From assembly GCF_027409185.1 (NCBI RefSeq), contig NC_084463.1, forward strand, positions 51,082,907 to 51,146,906: a stretch of 64,000 nt of DNA. The letters are read 5' to 3'. Below, piece after piece: positions 38,486 to 49,479 of this stretch. The translations under genes were made by a program, and so were the position numbers. The DNA comes from Cynocephalus volans. Taxonomy: Eukaryota > Chordata > Mammalia > Dermoptera > Cynocephalidae. Under the pieces are notes generated by a model, which saw nothing but the letters and a program-made list of their open reading frames with translations, searched no databases and was not told the origin of the DNA. How positions within the stretch are numbered: the first letter of the stretch is position 1; each line of letters starts with the position of its first letter.

Positions 38486-39090
38486 CAGGCCCAAAATAGC
38501 CCCAGCTGTCAGCAGGCATCTATCTCAGTAGGGCTGGGGGCAGGGCCGCCAGACCCCCAGGCGGCTCTCAGAGGGGGGGCCAGCCCGGTAGGGGGTGCTT
38601 CACGCAAGCCCCAGCCCTCCCAGCCCCAGAATGGACGAGCAGCTTTCCCATGTGAGGGCCTAGCTCCGGGTCACCTGTGGAGCAGAGGCTGGAATCCCTC
38701 TCAGCCACTGACTGCCCTGGGAAGCTGCAGAGCTTGATCCGACCCCAAAGGTCCCTGAGTTCCCACAGCCATGACCTTTAATGGAGCTGCCCTCAAGGGG
38801 CACAGCATGGCCCCCACCCGACCTGGCCCTCTGCCTCCTCACCTGTCTCTACTGGGTGCTCTGGGCAGTGCCCAGGCTGGGGGCACAGGCAGGGGGTCTG
38901 GGGCTACTGGGTCTCACCTCTCTCGGGGGCCCAGGACTGACGTGGTTCCCCAGCAGCCCACACTCCGGCCGGTCCTCAGACTGGACAGGGACGAAAGGAC
39001 AGGCGGATGCTGTCAGCTGGAGAGGGCTGTGCCCGCCCCTACCCCACCCCCACTGCCAGCCAGGCCGGCCCAGCCCAGCTCCAAAATAGA
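38486..39090 (-). promoter_or_regulatory. Candidate muscle regulatory cluster (CArG-like plus E-boxes)
   Basis: Two CArG-like boxes, each 9 of 10 matches: CCAAAATAGC near 38491 and CCAAAATAGA near 39082. CAGCTG E-boxes lie at about 38505 and 39015. This is the pattern expected for SRF/MyoD-driven genes, but such motifs are short and can arise by chance. Confidence 0.35.
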
Positions 39091-39264
39091 CCTGGTGTCA
39101 CTGTCCGGGATTCAATTTCACCCTCAGCCCGTGGGAGGTAAAGGGCAGAGGCTGGGGCACAGCTAGGGGCAGGAGCATGCCTGTGTCCCCCAGTGATGTT
39201 GTGAGCTGTGGGGCCACAGCTGGCCCAGAACCCCCTCAGACCAGCATCCTGGAGTGTAAGGCAG

Positions 39265-39430
39265 GAACGAGCCTGGGGGACCAGGAGACTCCAGAGGAAC
39301 AGGGACCACCCCCAAGGTGAACCCATGATGGACCCCCAGGGAGTCCCAGGGAGACCAGGACCACCCCCAAGTGAAACTTAGGACACCCCTGAGGGACCCA
39401 GGACCACCTGCCAGGGGACCCAGTACCTGA
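39265..39430. repeat. Degenerate tandem repeat (AGGACCACCCCCAAG)
   Basis: Four imperfect units built on GGGACCA(G)GACCACC(C)CCAAG and GGGAGACCAGGA. Confidence 0.65.
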
Positions 39431-40251
39431 GCATCCTAGGGCCTGAGGATGCAAGGGGCAACCAGGAGCCAATTGCAGGCCCCCAGGCCAGCCCTGCTCT
39501 GGCCACCATGCCTATAGTGGGGGGGTTTCCTGGTCCTGTACTCACTGGCCCACCCTGTCCCTCCTGGCCACCTTCAGCCTGGCTGGGTCTCCATGACATC
39601 TTTAAGTGGGAGTGGGGTCCTATGAGAATCCAGCCTCCCAGCGTGGAAGGACAGGGACTGGGGGAGTGGGGGAGAGGATGCTGACCAGGCACACTTCTTC
39701 ACCCCAGCAGGGGCTGTCCCCTGCCCACTCCCCCCACTTCATGTCCCCGGCCCAAGGACCAGTGTGGACAGGACGCTGGCCAGGCCCCACCCAGGGAGGA
39801 AATAGGCTTTACCCAGCAGAGTGGGCTCACCAGACGCCAGAGGGCGTTGTCTGGTGGGAGCCCTGCAGCCTTTCCCAGGGAGGGCCCATGTGCCCAACCC
39901 TCAGTGCCTAGGTCTGAAGGACCAGGCAGAGCCCTCTCTGCAGGGGTCCTCATCTGAGGGCGAGGTGAGCCAGGTAGAGCACGGAGGCAGGCCTCCTGCA
40001 CCCTATACCCAGCCAGAGCAATGGGAGGGACCAGCCAGGCAGCGGTCGGGTTAGCATGGAAGGATGGCTCAGGCTGTTGGAGGAAAAGGCCTGAGCAAGC
40101 TCCAGAGCCTGGAAGAAGAGGAGGGGAGGGAGTGACCTCCAGGAGCTGGGGGCTAGGGGGCTGCTCTGAGCCTCCAGGCTTCACCCTATCCTGAGCCAGC
40201 CCAGGGGGCTCCATGTCCTCGACAGCACCCCAGCCTCTGGTGAGGGCCCTG

Positions 40252-40430
40252 TGTCCTCATGTGGCAGAAAGGGGGTGAGGTCTCATTTTTATAAGAACAC
40301 TGACCCCATCATTGGTCCCTGTGACATGACCTAATCACCTCCCAAAGATCCCACCTCTTAACACCATCACCTTGCGGGGGGAGTGACATATAAATTCAGG
40401 GGTACAATAACATTCAAACCATAACACTAG
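40252..40430 (-). mobile_element. MaLR LTR fragment, antisense
   Basis: GACCTAATCACCTCCCAAAG, CCACCTCTTAACACCATCAC and AATAACATTCAAACCATAAC are the reverse complement of a MaLR LTR 5' part. The TATAAA inside belongs to the repeat. Confidence 0.75.
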
Positions 40431-40914
40431 TGAGGAAGGAAAAGGCTGGAAGGAGAGCCTATCCCCAGGAGGGGGCCGGGGGAGCCAGAGGTGGTGCTGA
40501 AGCACATGCACCACGTGCGTTTGCGTGTGTGCGCATGTGTGTGTGTTCAGGTCTGTGCTGTGGCTCCTCCTCCTCCAAGCTCAGCCTCTGTGCTCGCTCC
40601 TCTGTGTTCTCCTGTGGCTGCAGCCCTCCCTGGAGGGACAGTCCAAGTGCCCAGCTAAAACAATGCTTCTGAAAACTCACCCACTCCCAGCACCCAGGTG
40701 GAAGGCCTGGTGGACCTCGCAGGGAGGAATCAGGATGCTCATCCCTCACCTTGTCCCCTCAGGCCCAGGGCCATCTGTGGGTCTAGTGAGACCCCATGTT
40801 TCAGAGAGGCCTGGGTTCTGACCGCCTGGCCTTCCTGCACAGAAACCCTCACAGCAAAGCCTCCCACCAGGAGAGTCACGCAGAAGCAAATCCCCTTTGA
40901 GCAAATCTTCCCAC

Positions 40915-41795
40915 TCACCCTCCACCCCACCCCACCCCACAAGCTCTGGTAACCCCCATTCTACTCTCTGCTTCTACAAGTTTGACTTTTTTACAGTCCA
41001 CATATAAGTGAGGTCATGCGGTACTTGTCTCTGTACCTGGCTTATTTCACTCTGTCTTCTAGGTTCATCCATGTTGTCACAAATGGCAGGATTTCATTCT
41101 TTTTCATGGCTGAGTAGCATTCCAGGGTGGACGTATATCACATTCCTTCATCCATTCATCTGTTGATGAGCACTTAGGTTGTTTCCCTGTCTGGGCTGTT
41201 GTGAGTAATGCTGCAATAAGCATGGGTGTTCAAATATCCCTTCTACATATTGATTGGTTTCTTTGAATATATATATCCAGTAGTGGAATTGCTGAATCAT
41301 ATGGTACTTCTATTGTTAATTTTTGGAGGAAATGGGAGATATGAGTCAAACGTTACAAACCTTCACTTATAAGACGAATAAATACTGGAGATCTAATGTA
41401 CAGCATGGTGACTATTGTTAATAGTACTGTATTGTATACTTGAAATTTGCTAAGAGAGTAGATCTTAATGTTTTTTTCCACCAAGAAAAAGGTAACTATG
41501 TGGGTGATGGCTGTGTTAGTCAGCTTGACTGTAGTAATTATTTCACAGTGTACATGTATATAAATCATCACAGTACACACCTTTTTTTTTTTTTTTTGTC
41601 TTTTTCGTGACCGGCACTCAGCCAGTGAGTGCACCAGCCATTCCTATATAGGATCCGAACCCACAGGGAGAGCGTCGCCGTGCTCCCAGCGCCGCACTCT
41701 CCTGAGTGCGCCACGGGCTCGGCCCCACACCTTAAATGTATACAACTTTTACTTGTCAATTATACCTCAATAAAGCTAAAGAGCAGGAGAAAAAG
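40915..41795. mobile_element. LINE-1 3' end with twin-priming inversion, interrupted by a SINE
   Basis: 40915-41325 is antisense L1 3' text (CTTATTTCACTCTGTCTTCT, ATTCATCTGTTGATGAGCAC). From about 41326 the immediately following L1 segment continues in sense (GGAGATCTAATGTACAGCAT, TTGTATACTTGAAATTTGCT) to TTATACCTCAATAAAGCTAA. An inverted 5' part joined to a forward 3' end is the mark of twin priming. Confidence 0.85.
41581..41725 (-). mobile_element. Young tRNA-like SINE dimer, antisense
   Basis: A T-run, GTCTTTTTCGTGACCGGCAC, ATTCCTATATAGGATCCGAA and GTGCGCCACGGGCTCGGCCC. It shares a subfamily-specific 3' end with the copy at 47418. The short repeat ACACCTT on both sides fits a TSD; it splits the L1 3' end. 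Confidence 0.93.
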
Positions 41796-41811
41796 GAAAA
41801 CAAAATCAGTC

Positions 41812-42245
41812 CCTGCTGCAGATTAAATGCATCCCCAAAAAGTTCCTGTATTAGAAACTTAATTCCCACTATGACAGGGTTAAGAGGGTGGGAAATCCTA
41901 TTATGGCCACTGAAAGGTGGGGCCTGCAAGAGGTGATTAGATTGTGAGGACCATGCCTTTATGAATGGATTGATCCATTCGTGGAGTAATGAGTGAGGTG
42001 GTTCTGGTGGCTTTATGAGGACAGCAGGTGAGCAGGTTAGCTCTCTCTTGCTCAGCCATTTGGCCATGTGACACCCTGCGTCGCTGCAGAGAGTCACCAC
42101 CAAGAACAACTAGGCCTTCACCATATATGTTCCCTGGACTTTGGACTTCCCAGCCTCCAAAACTGTGAGCAATAAATTTCATTTCTTTATAAATTACCTA
42201 GTTTCAGGTACTTGGTTATAAACAACAGAAAGGACTAATACAGTC
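41812..42245 (+). mobile_element. MaLR LTR (MLT1/MST-like)
   Basis: AGATTAAATGCATCCCCAAA, GAGGGTGGGAAATCCTATTA, GAGCAATAAATTTCATTTCT and the end AACAGAAAGGACTAATACAG. Similar in layout to the LTR at 28437. Confidence 0.82.
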
Positions 42246-42341
42246 CCCCAGGGTTTCTCAAACATTTTATCATATTCAAGTCCTACAGGAACATGTCAAA
42301 AGTCTTTGGTGTCTCAGTGTAATTGTAAAGATGAAGCAGTA

Positions 42342-42420
42342 GGGCTGGCGGGTGTGCCCAGCTGGTTAGAGCACAGTGTTACAACACCAAGGTCAAGGGT
42401 TCAGTCCCCGTAATGGCCTC
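42342..42420 (+). mobile_element. tRNA-Ile-like SINE monomer
   Basis: GGGCTGGCGGGTGTGCCCAG, TGGTTAGAGCACAGTGTT and GGGTTCAGTCCCCGTAATGG. Confidence 0.85.
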
Positions 42421-42429
42421 ATCTAGGCA

Positions 42430-42660
42430 ATAAACCAACAGAGGAACAGTTAATATATCAGATGGAGAGAACAAATCTATGGTTATTAGAGGGGGATGGG
42501 AGAGGGGGAATGAAAAGGTGAGGGGAAAGGAGGGAGGGGGAGGGGAAGGGAGAGATTAGATAAGGGGCATAAAGAATAAATATGATTTGTAACAATTAAC
42601 ATATAAAAAATACTTAGAAGAAATAAAAATAAAATAAACGTTAAAGAAAAAAGATGGAGT
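42430..42660 (+). mobile_element. LINE-1 3' end fragment
   Basis: GGAGAGAACAAATCTATGGT followed by a G-rich polypurine tract (AGGGAGGGGGAGGGGAAGGG) and an A-rich tail, the same layout as 45480-45720. Confidence 0.7.
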
Positions 42661-42839
42661 TGTATATTCTGGGAGGGATGCGGGAGAGGGTTTTAATTCC
42701 CTTCTACACATTTTATGAGGGAAAACGTTTCGGATACTTGACTAGTTTGTGGTTATCACATTCACCAAATGCAAACACCCAGTACAGAAAACAAAGATGT
42801 GTAATAATGCTTTCGAGTTTATGGGTCCCTTTCACGTCA

Positions 42840-42965
42840 ATATCTTATTAGACATCCCCAAATAATGGTGCTTTTCATTTTGCAGCAGAGGGAACTGAAA
42901 CTCAGAGAGGTTAAAAGAATTTGCTTAAGTCAATACAACTGATGGTACTTAAACCGGTTGCACCC
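42840..42965 (-). repeat. Old MIR/L2-like fragment
   Basis: Short piece with AGAGGGAACTGAAACTCAGA and GAGGTTAAAAGAATTTGC text. Confidence 0.55.
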
Positions 42966-44130
42966 GAGTATTAAATATCAAATGAAAACAAACAAATAAA
43001 TAAACCGAAGTCGGGGCTCCCATCCCCGAACTTCTGTGGGTTCCAGGCTCCTCCCATCACCCTCACTAGGCCACAGAGGCTAAAGCCACAGCTGGGAAGC
43101 CCCAGCGGCTGCTGGCCTGAGGCAGACAAGGGGAGATGAGGCAGAAGCTGCAGGGAGGGGTCGGACAAGGGACTCAGAGAGGACCTGAGACTGCAGCTCA
43201 GCCAGGGAGGAAGAACGTGCCAGAAAGAAAAGGTGAGGACACAGCTCTGGGATCCTTTAAGCTGGCCCTGCAGAGGCTCCTCTGGAGGTCCTGGCATCCC
43301 TGCTCAGAAGTCTGCACTCATCTGTGCAAACTCAGAAATGGCAAAGACCCAGGGACACCTTGGGCAGGTTACCAACAACCAGGTGACAGCCTCACTCAAC
43401 CAGGCAAAAGGACAGTATCAGAGACCCTCAGGAAAGGGGAAGGTAGCTCTGTCCTGCTGAGCTCAACCTGCCTCTGGGAGGAGGTGTCCCAAGAGCCCCT
43501 GGTTCCATGGGGAAGGCAATTGTGGGTCCCTGGGGTGCAGTGAGAGCTGGCCTCACAGAGGGACGAGGATGGAACTTGAGACACAGATGTCCAAAGACAC
43601 TGGGATGGAGCTGCAGAAAGGAGGTGAGAGATCCAACTGTGTGTATGAGTGGGCGGGGGGTGTTTGCAGCATTCCAGGCTCAGGGTGAGCAGCCAGAGGA
43701 AGGCTGACAAACGTTCCCATGGCCCAGCGGGAACAGTTGGAACAGTGGGGACAGTGGGGATAGTGGAGCCAGAGCCACCTGTAATGAGGTGAAGAGGCCT
43801 GAGAGGTGACCAGAGGAAACTTGAGGGCAGGAGAAAAGGGAGCTCATGCCCCAAACAAGGGCAGAGGTTGTCATGGTCCCTATCTCCCTCAGCACAAGCC
43901 TAGGGACCATGTTGCAGAAGATGAGCCAGGCATCTCCCACCAGCTGCAGGCACTGAGTTCAGGGTCCCTGCCCAATGAGCCCACAACAATGTGCGGTCTA
44001 CCACAGTTCCAAGACCTGATCACCACATCCTGACACTCTGGGGACCCTTATCGACAAAGGGAAAAGCAGCCCCCACCTGGGCCCACTGCAGGGAACAGCA
44101 AAATGCAGATGTGACAAGCCTACAGAAAGC
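42966..44130. other. Single-copy-looking intergenic DNA
   Basis: No known repeat or gene recognised. Short frames lack protein-family signatures. Confidence 0.6.
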
Positions 44131-44830
44131 AAGTTCTCAATCCAGAAACCCCACTGCTGGGTATACATCCAAAGGAAAGAAAATCAGTTTGTTGGCAAGA
44201 TGTCTGCACTCTCGTGTTTATTGCAGCACTATTCACAATAGCCAAGATACGGAATCAACCTAGGTGTCCATCGACAGATGAATGGATAAAGAAAACACAG
44301 TATATATTCACAAAGGAATACTATTCAGCCTTTAAAAAAGTATAAAATCTTGTCATTTGCAACATCATGGATAAGCCTGGAGGAGATATGTTAAGTGAAA
44401 TATACAGAAACAGGAAAACAAATACCATATGATCCCACTCATATGTGGAACCTAAAAAATTTAAACTCATAGAAATGGAGAGTAGAATGGAGATTACCAG
44501 AGCGTGAGGGGTGGGGAGGGAAGAGATGAGAGACATCAGTCAAAGTGTACAAAGTTTCAGGTAGACCAGAGGAATACGTTTTAGTGATCTATTGCACAGT
44601 ACAGTGACTACAGTTAATAATAATGTATTTGTATATTTCAAAATTGCTAAAAGAGTAGATTTTAAAAACATTCTTTTCGCACACACACAAAAAGTTGTTG
44701 AAGTGATGAATGTGTTAATTCGCTTGATTGACTCTTTCTGCAAGTATAAATAGATCAAAACATCTCTTTGTACCTGACAAGTATACACAATTATTATGTC
44801 AATTAAAAATAAAAATAAAAAATAAATTAA
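44130..44830 (+). mobile_element. LINE-1 3' end
   Basis: Sense L1 3' text (CCACTGCTGGGTATACATCC, GCAGCACTATTCACAATAGC, GGAATACTATTCAGCC) through ACAGTGACTACAGTTAATAA to an AAATAAAAATA-rich tail. Confidence 0.9.
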
Positions 44831-44839
44831 TTTTTTAAA

Positions 44840-45720
44840 AGTGAGTTCTCCCATATATGAATGGCCAGCAGACACATTAAAAAATGTTCAACATCACTCA
44901 GCATCAGGGAAATGCAAATTGAAACCACATTAAATATCATCTCACCCCAGTTAGATTGACTGCTATCAAAAAAACAGAATAACAAATGCTGGCAAGCATG
45001 CGGAGAAAGAACTCTTCTACACTATTGGTGGGACCGTAATTAATGCAGCCATTATGGAAAATGGTATGGAGGTTTCTCAAACAACTACAGATAGAGCTAC
45101 CATATGACCCAGCTATTCCCACTATTGGGTACATACCCAAAAGGAATGGAAATCATCATGTCAAAGGGATACCTGCACTCTCACATTTACTGCAGCTCTA
45201 TTTACAACAGCCAACCTAAATGTCTATCGACAGACAGCTGGTTAAGGAAAATGTGGTATATTTACACAATGGAATACTACTCTGCCATAAAAAAGAACAA
45301 AATACTGACATTTGCAGCAATATGGATGGACTTAGAGAAAATTATGCTAAGTGAAATATGCCAGGCATAGAAAGAGAAATACTGCATGTCCTCACTTATA
45401 CGTGGGAGACCAAAAAAAAAAAAAAAAAGAAGAAGAAGAAGAAGAAAGAAAGATAAAAAATCACAATAATACATTGAACTTTCAAAAGGAGAGAAAAGAA
45501 TTGAGGTTACCAGAGGAGGGAAAGGGGGAGGGGGAGGGGGATAAGGGAGGAATTGGTAAGGGCCATGAAAATTGATTACACTGTATAATGTTGAATATAC
45601 TAATTACACAGATTTGAGCATCACATATTGCACAAAGGTATTGATATTCAATGCTGTGCCCCACAGATACGTACAATCAACTATATTTCAATTTTTTAAA
45701 AATTAAAATTTTTTTTAAAA
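44840..45720 (+). mobile_element. LINE-1 3' end (younger type), head-to-tail with the previous L1
   Basis: GGGAAATGCAAATTGAAACC, CCATATGACCCAGCTATTCC and AATGGAATACTACTCTGCCA in sense, then the G-rich 3'UTR tract (GAGGGAAAGGGGGAGGGGGA) and an A/T tail. The last bases of ORF2 are present but no intact frame remains. Confidence 0.9.
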
Positions 45721-46033
45721 AGTGAGTTCTCCAAAAGTTGCATCATGTGAAAGAAATGGTGAGTCCCAAAACTCATATCCAAAGATCCCCACTGAGAGAC
45801 TAGTTATCTGAGCTATTAGGCACTTCGACTTCCTCAGCGGTGATGCTGAGCCACAGACAGATCCTCCCCAGTCCTTACAGAAAGGACGGCAGATGGCGAA
45901 AATAAGAACCTACCATCCCCCAACCTCAGTCACAGGCACTAGTGTGTGCAGCTCAGACAGGTTTTCAGTGGAAAAGTGTTGAGAATTTGTGGTGCTGGGA
46001 AAGCCTACACTCTAAGGTTAGAAACCAAAGAAA

Positions 46034-46205
46034 GGGCCAACCCATGGCTCACTTGGGAGAGACCAAGGCCACGGGTTTGGATCCCTATATAGGGATGGCC
46101 GTTTAACTCACTTGGGAGAGCGTGGTGCTGACAACACGAAGCCAAGGGTTTTAAGATCCCCTTACCGGTCATCTTTAGAAAAAAAAAAAAAGAAAGAAAG
46201 AAAGA
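46034..46205 (+). mobile_element. tRNA-like SINE dimer
   Basis: GGGCCAACCCATGGCTCACT, GGATCCCTATATAGGGATGG and AAGATCCCCTTACCGGTCAT, then an AAAG tail. A TSD near AGAAACCAAAG flanks it. Confidence 0.9.
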
Positions 46206-46244
46206 AAGAAACCAAAGGAGGGCTCTGAGAAAAACATACAGAAC

Positions 46245-46460
46245 TTTTTTTTTTTTCCTGGTCAATATTTCTTTCTTTCTTTTTCCTTCTTTCCTAGCTT
46301 GTATAGCATGATGACTATATTGTGTGGTATACTTGAAAATTGCTGAGAGAGGGGATTTTAAATGCTTTTATCACAATAATAATAAATTTGGAAGGTGATG
46401 GATAGGTTAATTCATTTGATTTAATCACTCCAGAAAACTCTTACTAAACTGCTGACTGGT
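46245..46460 (+). mobile_element. LINE-1 3' end fragment
   Basis: GTATAGCATGATGACTATAT, GGTATACTTGAAAATTGCTG and TTCATTTGATTTAATCACTC. Confidence 0.75.
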
Positions 46461-46507
46461 CTTATTAAAAGTGGGGTGTGGGGGAGTGTTTTAATTTGAT
46501 ATATTTG

Positions 46508-46696
46508 TACAAGGGGTCTTCAAAAAGTTCATGGAAACATTAGTATTATCTTTTCTTTTTTTTCTTTTTTCAGTTGGCCAGTAAGGGAAACTGTACCCTT
46601 GGCCTGGGTGTTATAAGCACCATGCTCTAAGTGACCTAACCAGCTGGCCCCCTTAGTTCCATTTTTTCATAAACTCTTTGAAGTACCCTCATGTAC
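46508..46696. mobile_element. Short palindromic MITE, copy 2, split by a SINE
   Basis: Left arm GTCTTCAAAAAGTTCATGGA; right arm CATAAACTCTTTGAAGTACC. The arms match copy 1 (14833-14917); the centre is interrupted by the SINE at about 46555-46651. Confidence 0.75.
46555..46651 (-). mobile_element. tRNA-like SINE monomer, antisense, inside the MITE
   Basis: A T-rich start, CAGTTGGCCAGTAAGGGAAA, GGGTGTTATAAGCACCATGC, ending CCTAACCAGCTGGCCCC. Confidence 0.8.
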
Positions 46697-47400
46697 TGCT
46701 GGAATTTTGAACAACAAACATGTAACTCTTTGGAAGAAAAGAAGTTCCAGAAAAGCCAGAGGGGCTGTGGGTGCTACCAAGAGGCCATGGTCCTCCCCAT
46801 ACCCCTCCACACTAGTGATTCTCCCACCAAGGTGACGTGAGGTGGATAAGAGTCCAGAACGATCACACATGAGATGGGGGCCACCCATCACAGGGGGATG
46901 ATTGGAAGAGGTGAATTATAAATAAAGGCTTCTGTAAGTGTTGCTGTCATATTTTAATAGAAATACCACCTTTTGTTTCATCGGGGTTGAATACAAATAT
47001 CTCACTTCAAAGTAAACATTCTCTAGTAATATTTCAGAAGCAAAGTATCTATTTGGAGCAAATAAGATGACTTCTACCCCAGCTAAATGTTGATGATAGA
47101 CACCACACACGTAGGTACCATAAAAATAAAAGAAAAAATTTTCCTCATATTTTGAAAACAGCTTAATTTTGTTTTTAAAACAAATAATATACAAAGCTAT
47201 TCATGCATATTAAATTTCACCATAAAGATAATAAGATCTTTGTCTTCTTGTTTTCCTTCTCCTTACCCTACCCTGGTCTGTTCTTCTTTTTAGATTACAC
47301 ATATTAGATTACCTTGCAAAGCTCATCCCACAACAATAAAACATTATCATGGAGAAAAATATCCCCAGTTTCAATCCTCACATTCTCCTAAAGGTACTTC
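46697..47400. other. Intergenic DNA, nothing recognised
   Basis: AT-rich, no gene signature. Confidence 0.6.
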
Positions 47401-47417
47401 AAAATTGGTTTATTTGG

Positions 47418-47569
47418 GGGCCGAGCCCGTGGCGCACTCGGGAGAAAGCGGCGCTGGGAGCGCGGCAACACTCCCACCGCGGGTTCGGATCCTATATAGG
47501 AATGGCCGGTGCGCTCACTGGCTGAGTGCCGGTCTCGAAAAAGACAAAAAAAAAAAAAAAAAAAAAAAA
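47418..47569 (+). mobile_element. Young tRNA-like SINE dimer with perfect 15-bp TSD
   Basis: GGGCCGAGCCCGTGGCGCAC, GCGGGTTCGGATCCTATATA, GGCTGAGTGCCGGTCTCGAA, then AAGAC and about 24 A. The TSD AATTGGTTTATTTGG at 47403-47417 and 47570-47584 is exact, so the insertion is recent. Confidence 0.96.
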
Positions 47570-47799
47570 AATTGGTTTATTTGGTTTACATTTCAAGACC
47601 AAAGGATGGAGGACCTTTGTTTTTATCTTTTTGTGCTGCTTTAAAAATATACATATCCATCACAACATTATGGAAAGTCATGCCAGAAATGAGGAATCAA
47701 AGGGAAAATGCTACTTTTTCAAACAAGGTAAGTTGGGTAGAGAGAAATGACAATTACTAAACAATGTACAGGGTCATTTCCTTCACTTTTACAATTTCA

Positions 47800-48450
47800 G
47801 ACAAACTTATACAAATGAAAAGTTGCTGTGCAGCCACTGTGGAAAACAGTATGGCAGTTCCTCAAAAAATTAAACATAGAATTACCACACGATCCATCAA
47901 TTCCACTACTGGGTATTTACTGCAAAATATTAAAATCAGGGTCTCAAAAAGATACTTTCACACCCACATTCACAGCAGCACTATTCACAATAGCCAAGAG
48001 GTGGAAGCAGCCCAAGTGTCTATCGACAAATGACTGGATAAACAAAATGTGGTCTATCCACACAGTGGAATATCACACAACCTCGAAAAGGAAGGAAATT
48101 CTGACACACACTATAACACGGATGAACCTTGAGGACACTATGTTAGGTGAAATAAGCCAGACACAAAGGGACAAATGCTGCATGATTCTATTCATACGAG
48201 GTCGCCACAGCGGTCAAATTCATGCAGACAGAAAGTGGAATGCAGTGCTAGGGTAGAGGGAATGCGGTGTTAGTGTTTAATGGGCACAGGGTTTCAGTTC
48301 AGGAAGATGAAAAAGTTCTGGAGATGGATCGTGGTGATGGTTGCACAACATGAATATAGTTAATGCCACTGAACTGGATATGTAAGAATGATGAAGGTGG
48401 GGAATTTTACGTTATGTGTATTTTAACAGAATAAAAAAAAATTACGAAAA
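47800..48450 (+). mobile_element. LINE-1 (L1M) 3' end
   Basis: CACTGTGGAAAACAGTATGG, CCACTACTGGGTATTTACTG, GCACTATTCACAATAGCCAA, ending GTTATGTGTATTTTAACAGA. Confidence 0.88.
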
Positions 48451-49470
48451 AATAACAGAGAGCTGATTATTGAGATGATCAATTACAATACAGCAAAAGT
48501 TTAATGTGCAAATGTTCCTTGCCTACTGGAGGAAACAGAAGCCACACCATTCGCACGTTTAGGTCTAGCTTTTCCAAAGCATTGGAGTCATTCTGGCTTA
48601 GCTTCGGAAGAAAACTAAAATCGTCTTTGCAAAGGTGATTCTGTGGTCATAATTCTGCAAACCTTTTTTATGAATGAAAAGACAGAGAACAGATCTGGTG
48701 ACCACATGCACGTGACCCAAGGACAGGAGTGTTGGAAAACCCAATCCCCCAGGACAGGACTCTCTTATGGAAGTGATGCTCTGCTTCAGTGAGCACATTT
48801 CTTCATAAAACCAACTGTATAGTGTCTCAGCCCAGGGTGTCAGTGACAGTCTTGGTTTTGAAATATCCGTGCCTTTTTTAATCACTCTGATAGTTTCTGA
48901 ATGTGGTCTTACAGGCTCTATGTCTAGGGTACCTCAAGTGCGTAGGAAAAGTACTCCCTCAGTTTGAAAATCCCAACTGAGCCAAAGAAAGTCAAATCTG
49001 AGACACCTTCTTCACTCTTAAGACTGTCAGCCATGCTCAAACAGATGTACGTGTACGTCTTTAAGTTTGGGGCAAGTAATTTGATGGCTTTCTTCCTTAG
49101 CAACCCAGGCATTCACCAAATGTGGAGATCCCTTTATTCTACAATGAATCTTAGTGAGCTCTGAGGCCACAGTGCAAACCTAATGAACTCACAGATGGTG
49201 CTTGTCTTAGACAAAATGTTGATTGTGACTTGGGGGCCACAAAAACAATCATGGGTGCTAAACCAGCTATCCAAGGAGTAACAGAAAAAGCCACACCTGC
49301 ATACTCAAAACTGTTAATTTTTGTATCCTCATAATGAAGCATTTTGTGAAAGGGTTTCTAAGGGATTAAACAACATTTCATCAGTAGACTCAAAGGCAAA
49401 GTTGCTGAATCTTACTGAAAACTGAGTGTGCACACCGCTGAGCCTCACAGTTTGAAATTCTGCAGCTGGG
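48451..49470. other. Intergenic DNA, nothing recognised
   Basis: No known repeat or coding signature seen. Confidence 0.55.
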
Positions 49471-49479
49471 TTGCTGAAG

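Larger units (their letters stand above)
36593..40250. other. GC-rich single-copy DNA 5' of OBSCN exon 2; possible promoter region
   Basis: 3.6 kb with few repeats, where a noncoding first exon and promoter could lie if the spacing is like human (from memory, a few kb upstream of the start codon). No exon boundary can be proved. 37770-37830 has a short MIR-like piece. Confidence 0.45.

Noticed and set aside
40385..40395. TATAAA as an OBSCN TATA box
   Set aside because: It lies on the plus strand within an antisense MaLR LTR fragment, not in a promoter context for the gene.
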